Origin: Ottelia alismoides
Lineage: Eukaryota; Streptophyta; Magnoliopsida; Alismatales; Hydrocharitaceae
NCBI GenBank assembly: GCA_037367405.1
Contig: JAZKJV010002945.1
Location: forward strand, 305,501-369,500
Direction of reading: 5' to 3'
Length of the DNA stretch: 64,000 bases
The notes below the pieces were generated by a model. The model was not told the DNA's origin. It did no database searches and saw only the letters and a program-made list of their open reading frames with translations. The position numbers and the translations under genes were made by a program. Below are positions 33,740 through 43,373 of the stretch, piece by piece (the first letter of the stretch is position 1; every line of letters starts with the position of its first letter).

Positions 33740-35494
33740 AAGAAGGCAGCAATCCTAAATGGGTTCTCTATCGTGCTAACGGAGAAAATGGATCGAGCCA
33801 ATGAGGGTTGTGAAGGATGGATACGAATGACCTATACCCTCCGTGAATATCGTGAAGGTTAGACGATGGTGTGGATGCGATTGGATCGAAGGAAATATGA
33901 CTGTGTGCATGTGATTAAATAAGAGAAAATACAGAAAAAAATAACAAGTGTACTTGGAGGATTGAAGGTAGACTGAGATGAAGGAATTGGCTTGGGCTAA
34001 GATCCTTAGGGGGTCTCCGAACGTCACACGACCCGCACAGCAATGGCAGGGTGCTCAGCAAAAGTGGAGCCAGTCGTGACATGGACAAGTTATCCATGGG
34101 TCAACACCTGGTTGGAGGTGCATTATGGTCCCTCATCTGATCTATATCTGTCATAGGGAGGTGAAGAGGGGCTAGGGTTTAGGTTGTAGATTGGTGGACG
34201 AAGGTGACATGCGGTGATAGAGGTGGATTTATAGGGAGGAGGTGGGCGATTTTCGTTGATGGTGAGGCTTTTGAACGAGCAACTAAAGGCCTTAGAAGAT
34301 GGAATTGATGGATGGGGGGTTATGAGAGAAAGGTGGATCTCAAATCTATGTAGGAGCAGCGTTGAAGTGAAGAGAGGGGGGTAAGGTAGCAGGTAGAAAA
34401 GGAAGGGAACGATGGGATTGTGAGGTGTAACGTCTGAAGGAGAGATGCACTGGATGTAGGACATGAAGCAGGGACCCTTGGATCAAGTGATCCAACGGTC
34501 CAGATAGAAGCATGGGCGAAGGGCAGAGAACAAATCATAAGATCTCACCATGCAGCTGGAGAGAGGATGGAGACGAGCGATCCAGATAGGACTTGGAGTC
34601 CTATCCTATGGAGGGTGTGGAGGGGTGATGTGGAAGGAGTAGGACTGTAAGATGGGAAGTTATCGTTGGCAGAGGGAGAGGAGGAAAGGAGAGGTTTGGA
34701 TGAGATCTTATGATCTCATCCAACGGTGGAGATTAAGGTAGGGATGGATAGGCAGGATGAAGGTGGGGAAGTGATCCGATGGTGGAGAATGAAGGGATGA
34801 CATGGAGAAAGAGGAGGCATTGGATGATGGGGCATCCAACAGCTCAGAGTGAGGCGGAAGAGAGTGGCTAGGATCATATTTACGGGAAAGATTTGATGAC
34901 TGAGGGTGATCTTGAGATGAACGGATGAGATGGGAGCAGGTGGAAGGTGATCCAAGGGTAGAGAGTGGGGTCGGGTGGCAAAGAGAGGTGCGGGTACGAG
35001 GGCGACCTAGAGGATGCCACGTGGTTGCTCTAGAAAATTCAAAAACAAAGAAAAATAAAAAATAAATAGTAGGAAAATGAGTTAGAAAAAAGTAAAAACA
35101 TGAAAGTTGTAGATCTCTATGAGATCTACAAGTTTTATATTGATCAAAAAGACAAAGAAGTCATATGTACAAAGATAATTTTTTGGGAGTATTTTTAATA
35201 CGTAAAAACAATGCTTTTGAGGTTTTGATATTTTTTATATTTTTAATTCCTTTTAAAAATCAAAACAAATATAAACAATAATTAACTTAATTTTTAGAGG
35301 TATTAAATAAAATAGAAAATAAAAAATTTGTAATAAATACACTAAATAGGGTCATAAAATATAGGTTTATTATATATAGATTATTCATAATATAATACAA
35401 GTTAATATTAGTGATTTATTTGTGTTTTTTATTGAATTGTTTAAGCAAGTAGAATAATAAATGAATTTTATCATGATATATCTGAGATTCACCG
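33740..35494 (-). repeat. Element Y 3' LTR, right-hand part, right copy
   Basis: Counterpart of 3596-5351 and of the right part of the Y 5' LTR (49366-51136). Copia element C is inserted at its left edge. The LTR start is further decayed here (minus CGGTGAATCTC). The conserved AAAGTTGTAGATCTC inverted repeat is at 35099-35133. Confidence 0.85.
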
Positions 35495-36282
35495 TACCTC
35501 TATACTTAAACTATGCTCTCCCTCGAGCATCTAAAGAACGAAGGAGTGGGATTAATTCCTGACAGTGCATGTGTAACTTTCTAAGCTCAAATCATCGAAG
35601 ACTCTAAATTTGAGTGATCCTAAAATTCTGGGCTCAACCATGCTCTAGTCAAAAGGAATCCAACTTCTCTAATTATCAGACTCTCTATATGTACATAAAA
35701 TATAAGGATACGAAAATTAGTGTACAGCAATCATGAGAGTTGAGTCGAGACATCACCCAAAGTTACAGTCCAGGAGACTTTCCTCTAGACCTAATCCTCA
35801 ACACTAGGGAATAAGTCGGTTCTTGCTCCATTCTACCGTCTCATTAGTTTGTCAGACGTAAAAGTGTAGATGGAGGGCCAGTTGATGGAGGGCATAGGAT
35901 TGTGTATATTTTTTTCTTCCTCACATTGGAACAAGGGGTCTCTCAAGTGCCTTATTACTCAACACATGTATATTTTCATTTTTTAATCAATGTGCTCGTC
36001 AAGAGAATTCGGAGTCATCTGCACTTGTTTTCTGGGAATACACCCGGGTGTGTTTCTTTTAAGTATCTAAGATACCTTCGACACCCATACTTTTATCACT
36101 ATATGATGCAGAGCCCTTTTTTGGTGCTAGCCTGACTCCTTGGTGCTAAGAGAGTTTGGCCGAAGTGAACACTTTGAAAATGGTTAGGAGCGCTCACCTT
36201 TGGTGGAAGCTCATACAAATGATTGAGCTTTTCTTTGTATAAGAGAACTTCTCTCGAATTTTCATTTCATTTGTTTGGCTAG
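35495..36282 (-). mobile_element. Element Y internal region, 3' end (right copy), with polypurine tract
   Basis: Counterpart of 5352-6140. The polypurine tract, next to the LTR, reads AAGTATAGAGGTA on the minus strand. The stretch ends with GCTAG at 36278-36282, the left target-site duplication of X. No gene. Confidence 0.8.
36278..36282. repeat. Target-site duplication of X, left (GCTAG)
   Basis: It pairs with GCTAG at 46352-46356. Joining the flanks rebuilds GTGGAGCTAGCCAA, which is present uninterrupted in the related element G1 at about 19794-19807. Confidence 0.93.
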
Positions 36283-37311
36283 TGATGAATCTCAGATTCA
36301 TCACTCTAAATATCATTAATTAAGTTCAAATCCCTCAAAATCAACATCATTTATGCATCTATTCTGTAGAATTAGCATTCATGCATGTTTTCATAAGAAT
36401 TGCATTTTAGCACGAATTTATAAACAAAATAAGAAGCCAAAAATCCAAGCTAAAAATGACATGTAAATAGCCTAAATTCCTTGATTTTTAAATAATTCAT
36501 GCAAAGTCCAAATGACCCAAAACCTCCTCCACTGTGTACATATCATTAACAAGAATAAATAAAAAATACAAAAATATAACTAACCCAAATAAGTGGACCA
36601 AAAATCCAAACCTTAGTTTCAGGATTTCCGAACTAAAAACCATGTATCTTTCCCATCCAGTGTCCATTTTCATCATACTCACTCTTAAACTAATGTACAT
36701 TCAATTACCTTCAAAACAAGACCAAGTTCAAGTGAATCGGAGCTCATATGTAAAAGTTGGGTTTTGGGCCTCTTTTGTACATTTTGTATTTTAGCGGTTT
36801 TTGACCTATTATTTTATGTATATAATTAACCTATTTTAGTTTATTTCTTTTTTACTTGTCTTCTTTGATGAAAGTTTTATTAAAATGTAAAAAAATCCAA
36901 ATCCAAATTGAGCTTGAAATCAAATATACAAATTGAGTCCGAGTCTTGACTAACCGACTGTACAAATTTGGTCTTTTCATATTTTAGTTTTATCTCTTCT
37001 TTTTCTTAATTAATAAAAATCCAAAAATAGATTAATGTGTAATTATTTATCTTTGATTTTATCATATTTTTTAGATTTTTATCTGGTTTAAAAATAACAA
37101 AAAAATTTAAAATCCAAAAATCAAGGTATTCTACTACATGGGATACCCCAAAAATTCACTTTGTACATTTGATCGATTTTGATTTTGATGTCTTCATGAA
37201 AGTTGTAGATCTCATCTGCGGAATTTATCTCGGTTAGGCCCAAATCAACTAAATCCTCTTCTTTCAATATTCCTCCAACATTTACGGGAGACCTTCACCC
37301 GCGGATCGTCC
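36283..37311 (+). repeat. X 5' LTR, right copy, internally deleted with 84 bp patch
   Basis: Counterpart of 6141-7169. The first bases form a palindrome around a central C: TGATGAATCT on one side, AGATTCATCA on the other. The terminal A of the LTR has changed to C here (ATCGTCC). The patch from the first X frame lies at about 37221-37304. Confidence 0.87.
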
Positions 37312-37313
37312 GA

Positions 37314-37331
37314 TGGTGCCGTTGCCGGGGA
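37314..37331 (+). other. X primer-binding site (right copy)
   Basis: TGGTGCCGTTGCCGGGGA, one C-to-T transition from the left copy and from the canonical tRNA-Asp-type site. Confidence 0.88.
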
Positions 37332-38884
37332 GGCAAACGGCTTAGTTTTGTGTTTTGAAAATTTTCATTTGGTTTTCCGCATTCGAGTAGTCTGACCCCC
37401 AAATGTTTCATTATAAATTCTATTTTTTTTCTTCCTGCATTTATTTTCAGCATTTATTTCTCTTATTTTATTTTTTGATTTATTTTTGAGTCACTCTCTT
37501 ACACAAATCTCTCTTATTTTTCTTGCGAGGTACTCGGTGTACGTGGAGCGGTTTTTGAAACTGACGTATCTCCACTGACTTCTGCAAAAAGCTGCAATTA
37601 AATTAAGATCGAGTTGAGTTGTGAGAGAGCGTATAGTCTAGAATTTCATTTTCTGCAATTTTTAATTTCTGTAATTAATTGCTTATTTCTAGCGGTGTCT
37701 CTTTGGACTCTCGCGTGCGTAAAAAACCTTTAACTCTATATGTGGTGCGTCGTGGCATGTTTCACTCTCTGGTGAGGGTGGGGTCCGACTTGAGTGGCGA
37801 TTAAGATAGACCTTGACATACGGCTCTCAGAGCATTTATATTTTTGATTGTGCTCGTAGGAATTAGGCCACACTTCACTATTAATTGAGACGCACATAGA
37901 TCGTTCAATTTAGCCAAATTTATCTCAATTCTTTCCCGCTAATAGAACTTTCTGCTAGGTGTGGTTTTTCATCGGCTTGCATTCATTTATAATAAATTTT
38001 TAAATTCGTGTATTGCATCCTACATGGAGATTACGAGGAATCGTTGTAAGCCTTCTAACTGAGCATACATCATTGTTTTCGCGTGCATCGGCTTTTTCTG
38101 AATTTCTTCCTCTTATTTTGTTACATAATTTCAAAAGAAAATTGGGACTGGATGGTAGACAAGCATTTTCTGCTCACTTAATTCTTCAGTGATTACCTAA
38201 TTAAAATTAGGACTGCTAAATATAGCCGATTTCAAATTAACCCATAAAATCAAGAATTTTTGTGGGAGAGCAACCCCGACCTTGGATTCTTTTATTTTTC
38301 TGAGTGAGCGAGAGACGACGCTTAAGGATAAAGCCCAAATCTGAATTTTCATATTGACTACTGATTCTATCAAAAACGATTAGCTACTTCTCGTTGAGGA
38401 TCTAACGGGTAGCTGGTAAACGGTCTGGATTTCCTTACCAGAGTGGGTGGTTTAGAGGACATTGTGTAAGGCTCCGTCCTAAAGTAACACGGGTAGTTGT
38501 TTTATGGTCCGTACTTACTCCCATACTGGCTGAAAGTAGGTGCAGCTAGTCGTAAGAATTCAGGTCAGTCATTAGGAAAATTTCTGGCACCTAACAGCTC
38601 TCTTAATTATTTTTCAAAATTATGTTACCACCAACTAAAATTGAAAATATAATAGCCGAACTCTTACGGCTTCATTGTGTGAGTTGGTAAACCCGGGGTT
38701 TGATTTGTGTTTATATTGGTTTTCGTGAACCGATATCAAAAATCAATAGCCACACATTTGATAAAATTTCTATCACGTACAATCACCTCTCTTTTTTCTT
38801 GATTTAAACCTCATCATGAAACTTTTTCCATATCATAAAAATCATTGCAAACCTAAACTATCATTCATTTCAGCTCTTTGAAAA
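37332..38884 (+). other. X untranslated leader (right copy)
   Basis: Counterpart of 7190-8741. No credible coding frame. Confidence 0.65.
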
Positions 38885-39595
38885 ATGGCAGAACATTTAT
38901 TTGAAAATCCATCAGAGCTATATTATGAAAATGAATTTGTCTCGGTTAGGACCAAATCAACTAAATCCTCTTCTTTCAATATTCCTCCAACATTTATGGG
39001 AGACCTTCACCTGCAGATGAATTCAGCCCCCTCAGTGAATTCCTACCCGAATCATCTGACCTCACATGACCACTTGCCATCTTGGACTGAACCGTCTTAT
39101 TCTCGGTTTCTCACAAATGAATCATTTCAAGATCAAACCACTTTTGAATCTCATGACTGGCCGAGAAACCAAATCTAGATGGAGAGACCTGCAATTAATG
39201 ATCATCAATGTTGGATTCATCGCAATGATCAAATCCCTATTGACCGACTCGAATATCACTCATTTGATCAGCCTATACATACAGAGGACCACATGGATGA
39301 TATCAACACATATGCACCCTGTATAATCCCATTATTTGAAGATACGATCAATCATGACCATGGAAGTAGACTCTACTCAAACCAGGATGGCATGACCGAG
39401 TCAGGGCATGTTGAATATGAGACCTACATATTCTCGCAAAATCCTTCCACTGAGAAAACTCCTTCCATATTTTTGAGGAGAAATTTTCAGAAAATAATTA
39501 TCATATATCGGATATTCCAAAAAATACTCCTCTCAATACATGCAGGAAAATGGAAGATGAAATTATTGAACACACACGGACTGCTCCATGATTGA
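38885..39595 (+). pseudogene. X first coding frame, unfamiliar acidic N-terminal region (right copy)
   Basis: 97 codons, an in-frame TAG at 39176-39178 directly followed by ATG, then 138 codons in the same register, as in 8742-9452. The two copies differ at only a few residues (for example P to L, D to H, R to G). No capsid-like gag domain or zinc knuckle is visible. The start is chosen as the first ATG after the leader and precedes a clearly acidic, protein-like composition. By position it replaces gag. Its function is unknown. Confidence 0.6.
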
Positions 39596-39912
39596 TCATG
39601 AACAGAATTTTGAGGATGATATTTCGAGGATAAATACAAGATTTGAATTAATGGAGGATAGATTTCAAAAATTTACCGACTGATTAATCTCAATCTCTGG
39701 TGGCTCAAACAAAAAAATGAATGAGGAAATGATTGGATCTAAGATTGAAAATTTTAAGGATATTCAGAAATCTGGGACGATTCTGACAACGACGCTTCTA
39801 TATATTATTCCCCTAGAAATGACTATGCCTCTGACTCCTATTCAGAACATCACAGCCTCTGCTCATCTGAAGAACACACCACATCACCATACCACACAGA
39901 AAATACCAAAAA

Positions 39913-40399
39913 ATGGGAATAGTTGAAAACCACAAAAAAATTGAAAATCTCGAAAAATACATAAAAATTGAATCTGAAGACGATCTGAAGAATTTAGATC
40001 CTACTCTACGGAAAGCAATGGAGAAAAGATTGATTTTTGAACTTCCCTTTATAAAGGCCATTGAACATTTCCCCGACCTTAAAGGATTTGTAATGGACAA
40101 ATTAATGATGAAAAAGTCAGGCGGGATAAGAACAAAGATCGAAAGACATATCTTGTCAATGGCATCCTTGGTGTTGAGGAGAAAAACCAAGAGCCACATA
40201 GTGAAGCGATTGCCAATATTTGACTGTGGAATCAAAGACACAATTTTCACCCATGCTCGAGTTGATGACGTTCACCGATCAATATCCTCCCGACCTTTGT
40301 ATTTCACGAACTAAAGCTCGGACCGATCCGGAAGATACGAGAGATTGTTCAATTGGTTGATCGATCAATAAGCGGTCGAGAGGAATCATTTCTATCATC
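39913..40399 (+). pseudogene. X gag-protease linker and N-terminal protease (right copy, frameshifted)
   Basis: A 133-codon frame (39913-40314), identical at protein level to the left copy. The protease active-site region is split: this frame ends its similarity at VDD, and the neighbouring frame supplies SPINILPTFVFHELKLG. The interruption lies at the place of the catalytic D-S/T-G triad, so the protease cannot be functional as read. Confidence 0.65.
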
Positions 40400-41122
40400 A
40401 TGATATTCCAAGGTGCTCCGCTCAAAGTAGAATTTACGATCATTGATATTGAGCATCAAAGAGAATTCAACCAGTCTCCAATTATTCTCAGAAAGCCATT
40501 CTTGGCATTGGCTAAGGCAATTATTGAGTGCGAGACTCGGGAAATCAATTTTACAGCATTGGAAGCACTTCTCTCTAATCCAGTCTTTGAGGAACCACTA
40601 TTTCCTGAGGCAACCCACGAAGTCCCGGACAACTGTAACCATAAAGCAGTAGAAGAGCCCTACCCCGCTGCTACACCTGAGATATCAGTTGTTGATGAGA
40701 CTATTGGTTTAGAGAATCTCCCCTCTGCTCCATTCCCAGCCGATCTCACCCTGGAAAATCGAGTATATGAATCATATGATCCGGAGACTTATGCATTGTC
40801 ACACCCTAGGTCAACCTATTCTGACTACATGGATCACATCAATTGGACACAGGAATGCTCCAATGTCAAATCAATTAAGAATGAACATGCAGAGACTCTT
40901 TCTAGTATTTCAATTCCTGCAGATCTCAAAATAGATAAATCCTTCTTCTATGATCCTGAGACATGTGCATGGTCGCACCCTGGGGCAACCTGCACTGAAT
41001 ACCTCAACCAAATCATCCCAAATCGAGAGTACACCAACATTAAGAAGACTAAAAAAACAAGCAGGACGAACACCGACCAAGGAGAAGAATTCAAATGGAT
41101 ATTCATCTGGATACTCAAGTGA
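40400..41122 (+). pseudogene. X protease C-terminus plus repeat-bearing tail (right copy)
   Basis: A 240-codon frame, counterpart of 10257-10979. Protease C-terminal motif PIILRKPFLALAKAI near residue 30. Two ~50-residue repeats (cores DPETYALSHPRST and DPETCAWSHPGAT) follow. No RT motif is present downstream. I do not recognise the tail. Confidence 0.6.
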
Positions 41123-41678
41123 ACTGACACCTTCACGAAACAAGAAAAAGAAAGTTACCTTTGACCTTTCGGAAGAGGAATCAGCTGATGATCCCTCATC
41201 AGGTCCAGAAAAGGTAGTCTACATGAGTAAAGTCTGTTCGGCAGCTCTAAACCCATATCTTCGCAAGGATCCAATCTTCAATTCTCGTTGGACAACTCCC
41301 GTTCCTTACTATTATTCATCCAAAGCTGATGCTCCTTTCCTCTTCAAATACACTAGAATTATCTCTTATGAGCTGACTGAGACCGGTGCTTCTGAGTATA
41401 CATCGGAGGACAAACTTCTTTACCCCAAGAAGGAACAAATTCTGAGGAAACGACTGAAGAAATAAAAAGACATGAATATCTGGAGTGTGTCCACTTTCAA
41501 ATACTATTCCTCTGAGGATAATTCCGATGATGGATATCTTTCATCTGACTCAAACACTCCATCCACTATCCATCATGATTTTTCTGAGGAAGACACTAAT
41601 AATAGTTGGGAATCATATGCTTCATCTCCGTCTCATTATTCTGATCTCCCATCGCATGCTCACAAGAAGATCAGCTGA
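41073..41678 (+). pseudogene. X C-terminal Ser/Glu/Asp-rich frame (right copy)
   Basis: Counterpart of 10930-11535. It is open from 40950 but best supported after about 41073. KKKVTFDLSEEESADD is followed by an aromatic stretch, a stop at 41463-41465, and an acidic Ser-rich tail from 41472 in the same frame. No known retroelement domain. Confidence 0.5.
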
Positions 41679-41748
41679 AAATTGCCTTAATCATCGGTTG
41701 CCCATCCTCGCTCCCGACCACATCGAACTCCTTGTACATCTTTTTCCT

Positions 41749-42098
41749 CTACTTAGGCCAAGGCCTAAGTATAGGGGGGACCGATGCCATTTGTATATAA
41801 CATTTCCCTCATCACACTTTACCTTCTCAATCATTCCATTTCCACCCTTCTCTTATACTTAGGCTGATCAGAGCCTAAGTATAGGGGGAACCGATGCCTA
41901 TATGTTTATACTCTCCTCATTCACATATCCCGACCACCTCATTTTTTTTCTTCTTCTATACTTAGATCGTTCACGGCCTAAGTATAGGGGGCATTCCGAA
42001 CCATCTTTTTATTTTTCACTCTCTTACGCTTAGCCCAAGCTATGTCTTCTTTACGTTTCTTGTGCTCTGAGGACACAGCACTCGCTAAGTATAGGGGG
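41749..42098 (+). repeat. Stem-loop array with repeated PPT-like motif (X, right copy)
   Basis: Four units ending CTAAGTATAGGGGG, counterpart of 11606-11955. Stems pair ACTTAGG with CCTAAGT. Confidence 0.85.
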
Positions 42099-43360
42099 TC
42101 TGTATATATACTGTGTATATATTTTACCCACATCATGTACTTTCGCGTAAGTCTATATGTATTTACGGGATGGGAAATTAATTCAAAAAAAAGAAAAAAA
42201 AATGCTGCTAACACTGACTGTGCCCAAAATTTTTGAAAAAAATGGCTTCTTATTCATTTTTACAAAAAACTTTTGTGTGTCTGCATTTCACACACCTCCA
42301 CTTCATCCAGCATCACATGCATTTGCATCTATGAAAAGTTTTTGGGCTTTGAACCAAGTTATGAGCAGAAACCAAGAGTGGTCTGGACTTGACCTTAATC
42401 CACCTAATTTTCAGAGGAACTTCACCGAGAAATAGGATTTCAGAAGCTTCAGATCTCTGACTTAATTCTTCAATTTCAACATGACAATGTGCAACGTTTA
42501 ACTCTTAGTGTCTAACCTGGTCGCCTCATTCTGGTACGACTCTGGAATAAGGAATTGATTTGTACTCTCGCACTATGCACATAGCTCAACTCAAACGGGG
42601 TGTCGGAAGACTGTGTGTGTTAATTTTCTGGTAGCGTGGAAATCTAAATACTGGAGTACGGGTTGAAATAAAGCTTCGGAAAAGGGATGGACGGCTGGGC
42701 ACAATTTTTTCTAAGACCCCAAAACATGTACGGAAAGAAAGATTCTATATCCGTAGGGGCATAATCCAAGCAGAACCACCAAAAATTCCAAATACAAAGA
42801 AGCATTCTACCAGATAAATATCCGACCAAAAAGGTCCAAGCTTCAAGAAAATCTTCAGATCTTGGTGGAGACTCGGCTACACTGGCCAGCTTCACAAGGA
42901 GAGGTGACTATACTGGCTACCCTCCAGTTCTTTTCTCTTTCTTCTAACTCCCCCCCCCCCTCCAATTAGATTGTAAACATAGCGCGACAGACCTTAGAAG
43001 GAAATACCTGACTCTCCGAGGATGAAATACTGGAGAGGAGGTTTGCGCGGTAGTCCAACATTTTGGGTGGGAAGAGCTAAAACTTTCACACACATGAGTC
43101 GATTGTTCAATGTTCATAGGGTATGCTTTGGGAGGAGCATTGATCTAAGATGACTTCTGAGCCGAAACTGTGACAATGATGTGTAGAACTTGAGGGTTAT
43201 TGATTTTAAAATTCTAAGTCTCACAAAAGTTCCGCCACACTAATAATCCAAAGGTTGGGTCTAGATTCATTTTCACCTTTAGCTCATGGACTTGGTATGG
43301 AACCCAATCTCATTTCACCTCATGGCATTTCTTTTTTATGCTCAGGGACGAGCATGGTTT
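42099..43360 (+). other. X 3' untranslated internal region (right copy)
   Basis: No gene. It shares segments with Z at 56560-57100 and carries a poly-C run at about 42950-42960 that differs in length from the left copy. Confidence 0.65.
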
Positions 43361-43373
43361 AAGTATAGGGGGA
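43361..43373 (+). other. X polypurine tract (right copy)
   Basis: AAGTATAGGGGGA immediately before TGATGAATCTCGG of the 3' LTR. Confidence 0.82.
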
